NCBI GenBank assembly: GCA_937893495.1
Contig: CALBIE010000014.1
Location: forward strand, 1 to 41,416
Length of the DNA stretch: 41,416 nt
Direction: 5' to 3'
DNA from: an uncultured Verrucomicrobiales bacterium
Lineage (GTDB): Bacteria > Verrucomicrobiota > Verrucomicrobiia > Limisphaerales > JAYPXF01
Shown here: positions 10,408 to 19,904 of the stretch, in pieces
How the letters are laid out: each line of letters starts with the position of its first letter
Position numbering within the stretch: the stretch's first letter is position 1
Notes under the pieces: model-generated
Told to the model about the DNA's origin: nothing
What the model saw: only the letters and a program-made list of their open reading frames with translations
Databases searched by the model: none
Made by a program: the position numbers and the translations under genes

Positions 10408-11465
10408 TGATGGATTCAAAAATCAGATCTGCACTGGACGCGGGTGTTGTGATTCCCGCCTGCCCGCTGGCGTTGAATGAACAACGACAATTTGACGAAC
10501 GCCGGCAACGCGCGTTGATTCGCTATTACCACGCGGCCGGCGCCGGTGGATTGGCCGTAGCGGTGCATACGACCCAGTTCGCGATTCGCGATCCGAAACA
10601 CGGATTGCTCGAGCCGGTGCTGGCATTGGCGGCGGATGAGTTGAGCCGGGCCGATGAGTCGCGGCCGACGCCGATGATTCGCGTGGGTGGCCTGTGCGGG
10701 CAGACGGATCAGGCGGTCCGTGAAGCCGCGATCCTGAATCGACTGGACTATCACTGCGGTCTGTTGAATCTGGGCGCGATGAAAGGGGCGTCCGATGACG
10801 CGTTGGAACGGCATTGTCGCGCGGTGGCGGACGTGATTCCGGTGTTCGGCTTTTACCTGCAACCGGGTGTGGGCGGCTGCGTACTGCCGTATTCCTTCTG
10901 GCGACGATTTGCCGAAATCGAGAATGTCATCGCGATCAAGATCGCGGCGTTCGATCGCTACGAGACGATTGACGTCATTCGTGCGTTGGCCGAAGCAGGT
11001 CGGGACGACGTCGCGCTTTATACGGGCAACGATGACAACATCGTAATGGATCTGCTCACGCCGTATCGGTTCGACGTGAACGGCACCAAGGTCGAACGAC
11101 GATTCAACGGTGGGCTGTTGGGACATTGGGCCGTGTGGACCAAACGGGCCGTGGAAATCTTGACCGAATGTCAGGCCATCGTCCGTCGCAATGATCCCGT
11201 GCCGCAGGAATTGCTGCGACTGGCCAACGAGGTGACCGATTGCAACGCGGTCTTGTTCGACGCCAGCAACGGTTATCACGGCTGCATTCCCGGCATTCAC
11301 GAAATCTTAAGGCGGCAGGGGTTATTGGCCGGAAACTGGTGTCTTAATCCCGAGGAACAACTCAGTCCCGGGCAGTTGGAGAACATCGATCGAATCTGTC
11401 GCGCTTACCCACACCTGACAGATGACACGTTTGTAACGGAGCATTTGGACGAATTTTTCCAATGA
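10404..11465 (+). CDS. Dihydrodipicolinate synthase (DapA/NAL) family protein
   Basis: GAGGLAVAVHTTQFAIRD; PVFGFYLQPGVGG; NVIAIKIAAFDRYETIDVIRAL; start overlaps the upstream stop. Confidence 0.8.
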   Translation: MMMDSKIRSALDAGVVIPACPLALNEQRQFDERRQRALIRYYHAAGAGGLAVAVHTTQFAIRDPKHGLLEPVLALAADELSRADESRPTPMIRVGGLCGQTDQAVREAAILNRLDYHCGLLNLGAMKGASDDALERHCRAVADVIPVFGFYLQPGVGGCVLPYSFWRRFAEIENVIAIKIAAFDRYETIDVIRALAEAGRDDVALYTGNDDNIVMDLLTPYRFDVNGTKVERRFNGGLLGHWAVWTKRAVEILTECQAIVRRNDPVPQELLRLANEVTDCNAVLFDASNGYHGCIPGIHEILRRQGLLAGNWCLNPEEQLSPGQLENIDRICRAYPHLTDDTFVTEHLDEFFQ

Positions 11466-11519
11466 AGAGGCTGGAAACTCCCCAATCGTCTCGGCCATAA
11501 AGAGCGCGCCATACGTCGC

Positions 11520-12386
11520 ATGCCCACGCAAGACCTCAAAATGAAACTGGCCAAGGTGTTGATCGCCGCCGCATGGGCGGACGGACGGTTGGCCAATGAG
11601 GAGCTCGCCGCGCTGAAAGATTTTCTCTTCAAAATCCCCTCGCTTGCCGATGAGGATTGGAAGCGCTTGATGGTTTACATGGATTCACCGATCAGCGAGG
11701 ACGACGTGGATCGTTTGGTGGACGATCTGCTGCGGGATATCCGCAGCCGCAAGGACCGTGAACTGGTGGTCGGCGCACTTGAGGAATTGATTCGGTCTGA
11801 CGGAGTTGTGACCGACTCGGAACGGGAGTTTGTGGACGAGGTCAAAGGATTGCTGGATGCCACCAGCACGGGTTTCTTCAAGCGGTTGAAAGGCTCGATC
11901 AAACGGGTAATTGCGGGCCGAAAAAAGACTGACACCGATCTGCCCAATCGGGAGGTCAACCTGGATGATTACTCCTCGAACGAGATTTACCACTACGCCC
12001 TTCATGCCAAGGGACTTGGCGACTGGATTGAGTTGCCCGACGAACAATTGCGTAAACTTTGTCTGGAGGCGGGACTGCTGGCTTGGACCGAGCATCATGA
12101 TCTGGTCATCGACAATGCGGAACGCCGGGCGATACGTGATCTACTGATGCGGCACGAGGGAGTGACGCCGGCAATCGCCGGTGCCATCGCCGAGGCGGCT
12201 TGTGAAAGAGTGTTGAAGGGAATCGATTTGGTTCGGCTTTCCCGGACGTATTATGAGTCGTCAGATGCAGAGGAGCGAACCGCCCTGGTGAAGCTGATGT
12301 CGGAATCGGCTGTTCGGTCGAAAGAGGTCCGCGTCGCCGAGATCGCCCGGCACCTGAAAGTGAGCCGCGTGGAAGCAGGCGATTAG
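11520..12386 (+). CDS. TerB-like (tellurite resistance TerB fold) protein
   Basis: KLAKVLIAAAWADGRLANEELAALKDFLF and ALEELIRSDGVVTDSEREFVDEVKGLL resemble TerB helical repeats. Confidence 0.7.
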   Translation: MPTQDLKMKLAKVLIAAAWADGRLANEELAALKDFLFKIPSLADEDWKRLMVYMDSPISEDDVDRLVDDLLRDIRSRKDRELVVGALEELIRSDGVVTDSEREFVDEVKGLLDATSTGFFKRLKGSIKRVIAGRKKTDTDLPNREVNLDDYSSNEIYHYALHAKGLGDWIELPDEQLRKLCLEAGLLAWTEHHDLVIDNAERRAIRDLLMRHEGVTPAIAGAIAEAACERVLKGIDLVRLSRTYYESSDAEERTALVKLMSESAVRSKEVRVAEIARHLKVSRVEAGD

Positions 12387-12504
12387 AAATCTTTCTGTCA
12401 CCCACGGATGGCAAGGCCGACGAACGGCCAAAGCCATACTTTTCGGTACATTCGTGGGAGAGATTTCAAGGCCCGCGAATAGCCGCGATTTGTGCCTCTG
12501 AAAT

Positions 12505-12540
12505 GTGGCAGCCGACGTGAGGAGGCTCTAATTTCTTTTG
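12505..12540. repeat. Repeat family P5, copy 2 (single arm)
   Basis: GTGGCAGCCGACGTGAGGAGGCTCTAATTTCTTTTG versus GTAGCAGCCGACGTAAGGAGGCTCTAATTCCTTTTG at 6300. Confidence 0.8.
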
Positions 12541-12553
12541 TCGAACCGGGCGA

Positions 12554-14023
12554 TCAGCCGAGGATTCCTTTCACCACCTGTCCATGCACATCCGTAAGGC
12601 GGTATTCGCGGCCCTGAAACTTGTAGGTCAGCTCCGTGTGGTCGATGCCGAGCTGATGCAGTATCGTCGCCTGTAAATCGTGGATGTGCACCGGATTCTC
12701 TGCGACGTTGTAACTGAACTCATCCGTGGTGCCGTAGGCCATGCCGCCCTTGATGCCGCCGCCGGCCAGCCACATCGTGAAACAGCGCCCGTGATGGTCG
12801 CGACCATAAACCTCCCGGGTCGATTTACCCTGGCTGAACACCGTGCGACCGAATTCGCCGCCGTACACAATCAGCGTGTCGTCGAGCATGCCGCGCGACT
12901 TCAAGTCCTTGATCAATCCGGCCGTCGCGAGGTCCACGTCACCGCACATCAGCGGGAGATCCCGCGGGATGTTCTGATGATGATCCCATCCCACGTGGTA
13001 GAGCTGGATGAACCGCACGCCCCGCTCGGCCATGCGCCGCGCGAGCAAACAGTTCGCGGCATAGCTGCCGCGTAACTTTGCGTCATCGCCATAGAGTTTG
13101 AAGGTCGATTCCGGTTCACTTGAGAGATCAAGCAATTCGGGCACACTCGCCTGCATCTTGAACGCCATCTCGTATTGCTTGATGCGCGCCGTAATCTCCG
13201 GGTCGGCAAATTCCGCCGCCTTGAGTTGGTTCAATTTCGAAATTGCGTCCAGGGTTCGCCCTTGCGAACCGCGGTCGATCCCTTGGGGATTGGACACAAA
13301 CAATATCGGGTCGCCAACCGACTGAAGTTTCACTCCCTGGTATTGCGAGGGCAGAAACCCGCTGCCCCAGAGCCGGACGCTGACCGGTTGCGGCGTACGT
13401 TTACAGCTCCCGTAGGAGTTCAGCACCATGAACGCCGGGAGTTCACCGGTTTCGCAGCCCAATCCGTAAGTCGCCCACGTGCCCATGCTGGGACGTCCCG
13501 CAAGCGTGTGCCCGGTCTGTATCAACGTGCGCGCGGGATCATGATTGATCGCCTCGGAATGAATCGATCGAATGAAACAAATCTCATCCGCCACGCTCCC
13601 GATGTGCGGCATCAATTCCGTGACCGGCAGACCGCTTTGCCCGTGGCGCGGGAATTCGTATCGAGACGGCGTGATCGGCAATTCCTTTTGCTTGTTGGTG
13701 AAGCCGGTCAACCGCTGGCCCATGCGGACACTGTCCGGCAGGTTTTCGCCGAAACGCGCTTTCAGGTGCGGTTTGGGATCAAACGTGTCGAGTTGCGATG
13801 GCCCACCGGACTGGAACAGAAATATCACCCGTTTCGCATTCGGGGCGATCTTCTTCAGGCCATCGATTCCGCCAATGGAATCGCGCACGGGATTGTTGAG
13901 CCCGGCCATCGCGCGCTGTTTTGCGAAGAGCCCCGCCGCCGCCATCGTGCCGAGTCGCAACGTTGACGACGCGAAGAACTGGCGGCGGTTGAGGTTCTCG
14001 AAAAGTTGAGTCGTTATAGGCAT
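12554..14023 (-). CDS. DUF1501 family protein (second copy)
   Basis: NRRQFFASSTLRLGTMAAAGLF; IAPNAKRVIFLFQSGGPSQLDTFDPKP; GRDHHGRCFTMWLAGGGIKGGMAYGTTDEFSY. Confidence 0.93.
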   Translation of the reverse strand: MPITTQLFENLNRRQFFASSTLRLGTMAAAGLFAKQRAMAGLNNPVRDSIGGIDGLKKIAPNAKRVIFLFQSGGPSQLDTFDPKPHLKARFGENLPDSVRMGQRLTGFTNKQKELPITPSRYEFPRHGQSGLPVTELMPHIGSVADEICFIRSIHSEAINHDPARTLIQTGHTLAGRPSMGTWATYGLGCETGELPAFMVLNSYGSCKRTPQPVSVRLWGSGFLPSQYQGVKLQSVGDPILFVSNPQGIDRGSQGRTLDAISKLNQLKAAEFADPEITARIKQYEMAFKMQASVPELLDLSSEPESTFKLYGDDAKLRGSYAANCLLARRMAERGVRFIQLYHVGWDHHQNIPRDLPLMCGDVDLATAGLIKDLKSRGMLDDTLIVYGGEFGRTVFSQGKSTREVYGRDHHGRCFTMWLAGGGIKGGMAYGTTDEFSYNVAENPVHIHDLQATILHQLGIDHTELTYKFQGREYRLTDVHGQVVKGILG

Positions 14024-14051
14024 GTCAATGGTTGGTAATCGGTAATCAATC

Positions 14052-14221
14052 GGGGAGCACGCCCGCCTCGGGCGTTGGCTTCAGCGCCCTCGCTGGAGCC
14101 CCTTGACGCTGGCGCAAGTCTGGATGCTCACGATGGACAACCGCGCGCGCGGAGAAAACGCGTGACCGAAATGTCTTTGGCGAGGGCGCCAAAGACTGCA
14201 CCCGAGGCGGGCGCGCTCCCC
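14052..14221. repeat. Palindromic family P1, copy B (170 bp)
   Basis: Ends GGGGAGCACGCCCGCCTCGGGCG / CCCGAGGCGGGCGCGCTCCCC; hairpins GGCTTCAGCG-CCCT-CGCTGGAGCC and GTCTTTGGCG-AGGG-CGCCAAAGAC. Confidence 0.92.
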
Positions 14222-14350
14222 TTCGAACTGCGGGCTCATTACCGCAGTCCCGAGATAACTCGTGTCTCGCAGCAACGCGCTTCGAGCCAGAATCCTGTTG
14301 GGATTCCCTATAAATCAAGATATGCGAATCGGAAAGGCTCATGAGTTTGG

Positions 14351-14545
14351 TCACGGCTGATGTTTGGAAAAAGATTCAAGAAACTTTTTGACAGCAGCGC
14401 GGTCGGCAGCACTCATTTTCGCCAAGAAATCATCGGGCGAATCGTCCTCAAGATCCTTGGCCGTCTTCTTCGGTGGGCGGGGAGGACCGCCGCCGCGCAG
14501 GGATGGCTGTGTCTTCGGTTGTTTTTTTCGGTTTTCGTCACTCAT
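14351..14545 (-). CDS. Small hydrophilic hypothetical protein (64 aa)
   Basis: Open, low-complexity charged ORF between the PSD1 stop and the DUF1501 start, same strand as both. Confidence 0.45.
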   Translation of the reverse strand: MSDENRKKQPKTQPSLRGGGPPRPPKKTAKDLEDDSPDDFLAKMSAADRAAVKKFLESFSKHQP

Positions 14546-14575
14546 GTTCTGAGCACTGTGTTCCCTGCACTCTCA

Positions 14576-17121
14576 TCATTCCTTCGTCAGCGTTTCATCC
14601 AGGTTCAACAGGATCCGGGCGACGACCGTATAGCCGGCCAGTTCACCTTCGTCCAGGTCGTCCGGAATCATTGATTCTCCTTCGGAAAGAAACTTTTTCG
14701 CAGCATCTGGATCGTCTCGAAAACGCGCAAAGCTCGCGTAGAACTCCTGGCGAAGGATGTTCATTTCTTCCGTCGTGGGGGAACGGCCCAGGACAAATTG
14801 CATCCCGTTTTCGAATCGGCAATCCGGGCAGTCGCCACCGGCTCGAATCATGCGCGCGCCCAGTGAGCGCGCGGCTTCCACGAACGTCTCGTCATTCAGG
14901 AGCATCAGCGCCTGTAAGGGCGTATTGGTGCGTTTGCGATTCACGGAACAGGTGTCGCGTTCGTTGGCGTCAAACAGCATCATCTCCGGCGGTTTCACCG
15001 CGCGCCGCCAGAGGGTGTAGAGACTGCGCCGATAGAGTTTTTCGCCCGTGTCGCGTTTATACACGACGCGTCCCTTGATGATTTCCTTCCATAATCCCAC
15101 CGGTTGATACGGTTTGACCGGCGCGCCGCCGATTTCACCGACGAGCAGTCCCGCAGCCGCCAGTGCCTGATCACGAATAATCTGCCCCGGCAACCGGTAT
15201 CGCGGTCCGCGCGAGAGCAGGCGATTTTCCGGGTCGATCAGATAGGATTCCGTACTCCCCTTGGACGATTGCTGATACACCGCGCTCGTGACGATGTATT
15301 TCAACATCGCCTTGACGTCCCAACCGGATTCCCTGAATCGCCACCCAAGATGATCGAGCAAATCGGGATGGGACGGCGGTTCGCCCTGGGAACCGAAATC
15401 CTCCTGTGTCTTTACGAGTCCAACGCCAAAAAACAATTCCCACAGCCGATTGACGGCAACCCGCGCCGTCAGCGGATTCTGGCGGTCGATCAACCATCGG
15501 GCCAGTTCGAGCCGGTTCAACGACCGGTCCGCGGAAAAGCCCGGCAGGAACGACGGCGTGTTGGCGGTGACGGGCGTGGTCGGCTGGTCGTAGGCGCCGC
15601 GAGTGAGAATGTGCGATTGGCGTGGCGTGGCCATCTCCGCCATGACCATCACTTTTGATCCCGTGCGAACGAGTTGGGCCTCGCGCCGTTTGAGTGGCAG
15701 ATACACCTTTCGCAATTCCGCCGCGCCGGGATAGACGTTTTCGAGATAATGAGTCTGCGCAAGGTTCTTCTCCGTGACGCCCCACTGGGCGACCTTCTTT
15801 TTGCTGATCGTCGCCGCGACCTTGGCGTTGGATTTGTCGCTCAAGCCCTTCAACCAGTCGGCGAATTGCTTTTTGAAATCCGCCGTGCCGCGAACTGTTT
15901 TCAACTCATCATCCAAAGGTTTCTTCTTCGCCAAGAGTGCCACGTATTCTCCAGCGAAGTCCAGGCGCGGCATGTCGATCATCGGGGGCGCATTGTTCGC
16001 TCCGCGGCCGTTGCCAATCTCTTCGAGGTTGTTGAAGAAGGCGAACAACTGTAGTAATCCTTCTGGGTGATGGGATCGAATTTGTGATCGTGACAGCGCG
16101 CGCAGCCCCACGTCAGCCCGAGAAACACGGTGGCGGTGGTCTCCGCCCGGTCCACCACATATTCCATGCGCCATTCCTCCGGAAGGATGCCGCCCTCATT
16201 GTTGAGGCGGTGGTTGCGATTGAACCCGGTGGCCAGTCGCTGCATCAACGTTGGATTGGGCAGCATGTCACCGGCGACCTGCTCGATAATGAACTGGTCG
16301 TAGGGCTTGTTCTCGTTGAACGACTTGACCACCCAGTCGCGCCACGGCCACATGTTACGCAACGGGTCGCTTTCGTAACCGTCGCTGTCCGCATAGCGCG
16401 CGGCGTCCAGCCACCACCAGGCAAGATGCTCGCCATATCGCGGGGAATTGAGCAGGCCGTCAATCAGGTCGTCGTAGGCCTTGTCGAAATCATCCGCCGC
16501 GACGAATGCCTTGACCGCCGCGGGTGTCGGCGGCAGTCCGGTCAGGTCAAGCGTGACGCGCCGAATCAACTGCTGGCGGCTCGCCCGGGCGGACGGTTTC
16601 AGTTGGCGCTTGCGTAACTCCTCCAGCACGAACGCGTCAATGGCGTTGCGCGGCCAGGTGGAATTGATGCGCGGGATTTCCGGTTGGCGAACTGGAATGA
16701 ACGACCAGTGCCCTTCGTATTTTGCTCCCGACTGAATCCATTCGCGCAGCAACGCGATTTCCTTGCGCGTCACCTTCTTATGAGTCTCCGGCGGTGGCAT
16801 GACGTCATCCTTGTCCGTGGCCGTCACGCGCTTGATGAGTTCACTGGCGGAGGCATTACCCGGCTTGAGAATCTTCAGTGCCGAATCGCGCAGATCGAGA
16901 CGCAAATCGGCTTTCACCGCCTTGGCGTCAGGCCCATGGCAGGCGAAGCATTTGTCCGAAAGAATCGGCCGGATGTCGCGATTAAAACGCACCTCCGCAT
17001 TCGCGGACGGAGCCGTTGCGAGTAGTGCCAGGAAACCGGTTATGAATACGAATTTGTTCACGGACAATGCGGTTGAGCCACCAGGCCAATGATCAATAGA
17101 TGCCGGCGGTTCGCCAGCCAT
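14576..17121 (-). pseudogene. PSD1 / DUF1549 / DUF1553 protein, second copy, split by a 1-nt deletion near 16050
   Basis: ORF 15979..17121 ends ...CARCHDHKFDPITQKDYY then nonsense; ORF 14576..16174 resumes with LLQLFAFFNNLEEIGNGRG. Adding one C on the minus strand (TACTAC[C]AGTTGTTCGCC) gives DYYQLFAFFNN, as in the paralogue at 6507..8852; 2546 + 1 nt = 849 codons. Confidence 0.88.
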
Positions 17122-17208
17122 TCAGACGTCGATGAGACATTTCGGCAATGGAAAACCGAAATGTCAGCAGACGCGGATTGTCAGCATCCGTAGCAGGCCG
17201 CCAAAAAT

Positions 17209-17270
17209 GTAGCAGCCGCCGTGAGGCTCTGATCTTCGTGAATTTTGGGCCTTGTTAGCTTGGCTGCTAC
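17209..17270. repeat. Repeat family P5, copy 3 (degenerate)
   Basis: GTAGCAGCCGCCGTGAGGCTCTGATC ... TTGGCTGCTAC. Confidence 0.65.
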
Positions 17271-17303
17271 GAGGTTTTGCAATCGCCTCTGGGGAGACAG
17301 AAA

Positions 17304-18535
17304 TTACTGAGATACCGATTGTGGTTGAATTGAAATATCCCACCACCGGAGAGATTCAGAACGGGTCAGGCGCTGCTCCAGGATTTTTCTCTGGATACCC
17401 TTCACCTTGACGCCTTTGGGGTAGCACGACGTGAACAGGGAAACAGTCGTCCGAATTCCGTTCGACACGAAATTGCCTGCTCGGTGCACCACGCTGGCCA
17501 CCGCATCCAACAGGTAGCCGTTCCAGGATTTCTCCAATCCCGCCCAGTAGCGTTCGATCCGATTGTATTTGCTGTGATAGGGCGGGTAGTAGATCAAGCG
17601 GATTTCCAATCCGCTTTGATCGGCGAACTGCACCAGTCGCAACAAGAATTGCGTGCGCCGCCCACTGCAATCCGGGCCATTATCCAGATTGACAACCAAT
17701 TTGCTGATTGCGGGATGCTCGGCTTTTCGTTGGTTCCACCACCAGTGCAGCCCATCGACCAGAAAATCACTGGTATTGTGGCTGATGCCAAAGAAAACAA
17801 AGGCTCGGCCCGAGACCACCTCCAGAATGCCTCCGGGCGTCAATTTCTCCTTGGGCCTCATATCGTGGTCCAAAGCTTTAATTGCCTGGCGACCGCGGGA
17901 ACGGCCTTTTCGGGAGTATTCACCAACATTTACCACTGCTTTGGTGTCCATGCTGATCCTCAAAGTGTGCGGTTCCTCATCGGCTTGCGGGTTGATCTCC
18001 CGGAGGTTGGCGAAAATTGCCTCGGTTTCAGGCGTTTTTTTTGAACCTTGGTTTTCGCGACCGTGCGGCGGCGGTATTCGAGTCTGTTCAGTAAATTGGA
18101 AAGTGTGCGCACGGTCGGCAACGCCTCCGGTGACCAGCCCTTTTGCTGGAGGGCATCATGGACGCGTTGGGCGGTCATATCGGAGTGCATGAGAGTGGTG
18201 CGCAGCTGCGTGTCCGCTTCTGCATGGGGGGTCATAATTTCATGGATGTCGGTGATCAGTTGAGGGTGTTTTTCCTCTATTTTGGGTTTGCGCCGCGCGC
18301 TCAAATCGTTGAGGCATTCCACGCCGGATTGAAATTCATGGATCCCCAGTTGGACGTTCTGGCGGTTCCAACCGAAGACAGTTTCGGCCGATCGGGGTTT
18401 GCCATCCAGGAGAACAAGCGCGACTTGCCCCATCGCTGATCGTCGGGTGGGCCATGGAATCCGGGCGACCAAATTGGCGATCAATTCAGCGAAATCCTCG
18501 GAAATTCCCTTTTGGCTTAAAATGGATTGTTTCAT
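17304..18535 (-). CDS. ISAzo13-like DDE transposase produced by a -1 frameshift at A8 (ORFs 17960..18535 and 17304..17963)
   Basis: N-half: LVARIPWPTRRSAMGQVALVLLDGKPRSAETVFGWNRQNVQLGIHE; C-half: ISMDTKAVVNVGEYSRKGRSRG...VVNLDNGPDCSGRRTQFLLRLVQFAD...IYYPPYHSKYNRIERYWAGLEKSWNG. Re-reading one A gives a continuous ...VQKKTPETEAIFANLREINPQADEEPHTLRISMDTK...; 1233 nt = 411 codons. Confidence 0.85.
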
Positions 18536-18548
18536 AGAAACAATCCAT
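18522..18548 (-). promoter_or_regulatory. Perfect 12-bp hairpin overlapping the transposase start codon
   Basis: ATGGATTGTTTC-TAT-GAAACAATCCAT on the minus strand; the start codon is 18535..18533 at the loop/stem junction. Confidence 0.75.
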
Positions 18549-18650
18549 AACAGGTATTTTCGTATTTGCCAACACCCCTGGAAGATTAATTGATACCATT
18601 GGGCTGGCTTAGCATTGACGCATCAACAATAACATCACCGAAACAACCCC

Positions 18651-19754
18651 ATGAGAATCTCCAACGTCTTCAGATTTTATTCAGCAGCCGCAACGCTCAT
18701 TCTGATTTTGGCCAAACCTGCCACCACCGCTGAGGCTGCGCCTGGCGCAAAGCCGGCGAAGGGTGCGACCACGAAAATCGATTTGGGTGACGGCGTGTCG
18801 CTTGAAGTCGTGTACATCCCGCCCGGAGAATTCAAGATGGGCAGCACGCCGGCCGAAAAGGCCTGGGCGACGGGAATCGAAGGCGGCGCCACACCGGGAA
18901 CAGTGCGCGAGTCATACGAAGGCGAACAGCCGCGATCGATGCGGGTGAAGAACGGTTTCTGGATGGGGCGCACCGAAGTCAGCGTGGGACAATTCCGGCG
19001 GTTCGTGGAGGAAACCGGATACGTGAGTGACGCGGAAAAACCGGGCGGCAAGACCCATTGTTTTGATCCGGAATGGAAGATCACCGCGAAGGCGCCGCCA
19101 CATCCGTGGAAATCGATGGATGCCAAGAGTTGGCGCGATCCAAATTTCGGATTCCCGTTGCGGAACAGCTATCCGGTGGTCTGCATCAGTTGGAATGATG
19201 GACGGGCGTTTGGAAGATGGTTGACCAAGCGGGAACGCGAGAAGGGGCGACTGCCTGCGGGTCTGGAATACCGGCTGCCGACAGAGGCCGAGTGGGCCTA
19301 CGCGTGTCGCGGCGGTCGCGAAAGTACCTACTTCTGGTGGGGAAATGATCTTCGGGATGGCGAAGGCAGATTGAATATTTCCGCGGTCGATTTTCTCCCC
19401 GGTCGGAACAAGATCTGGCCACTGGCGAACGCGCCCTGGAGCGATGGTTTTGCCTTTGTGTCTCCAGTGGATCACTACGGGGAAAAAGGCCGGAATGGCT
19501 TCGGCCTGGCGGACATGTGTGGCGGAGTCTGGGAGATTGTCCTGGACCATTTTGATCCCAAAGGCGGGCACGAAGATCTCCATATTGTGGAGACGCATCC
19601 AAAACCTGTATGCAGAGGAGGCAACTACTTTGATGTGCCCGGCAACGCCCGCTGCGCGGTTCGGCTGGGACTGTCGAGCACCAGCTACTCGGACTCCCGC
19701 GACGGCTTTCGGATTTGTCTGGGCGTGCCGCGGGAAAAAATACTTGATCGCTGA
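18651..19754 (+). CDS. SUMF1/FGE-fold (formylglycine-generating enzyme-like) secreted protein
   Basis: IPPGEFKMGSTPAEK, YRLPTEAEWAYACRGG, VCRGGNYFDVPGNARCAVR, GFRICLG; N-terminal signal peptide. Confidence 0.9.
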   Translation: MRISNVFRFYSAAATLILILAKPATTAEAAPGAKPAKGATTKIDLGDGVSLEVVYIPPGEFKMGSTPAEKAWATGIEGGATPGTVRESYEGEQPRSMRVKNGFWMGRTEVSVGQFRRFVEETGYVSDAEKPGGKTHCFDPEWKITAKAPPHPWKSMDAKSWRDPNFGFPLRNSYPVVCISWNDGRAFGRWLTKREREKGRLPAGLEYRLPTEAEWAYACRGGRESTYFWWGNDLRDGEGRLNISAVDFLPGRNKIWPLANAPWSDGFAFVSPVDHYGEKGRNGFGLADMCGGVWEIVLDHFDPKGGHEDLHIVETHPKPVCRGGNYFDVPGNARCAVRLGLSSTSYSDSRDGFRICLGVPREKILDR

Positions 19755-19904
19755 CAGACCCGGCCTGATCGAATCGGTTTGCTTACAAGGGGCATACGAA
19801 CCTCCGTTCGAATGTCCGGTAGCGCAGGGCCGTCCTATTTCATCACTGACGGGCGGATTGACTTCCCGACCAAGTCAGTATCCTATTCAGGCAGATTAAT
19901 CGTT

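Larger units (their letters stand above)
17289..18580 (-). mobile_element. Insertion sequence, ISAzo13-like family; ends approximate
   Basis: Transposase reading frames plus imperfect terminal inverted repeats CTGGGGAGACAGAAATTACTGAGATACC / CAGGGGTGTTGGCAAATACGAAAATACC (about 18/28); no target duplication resolved. Confidence 0.6.
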
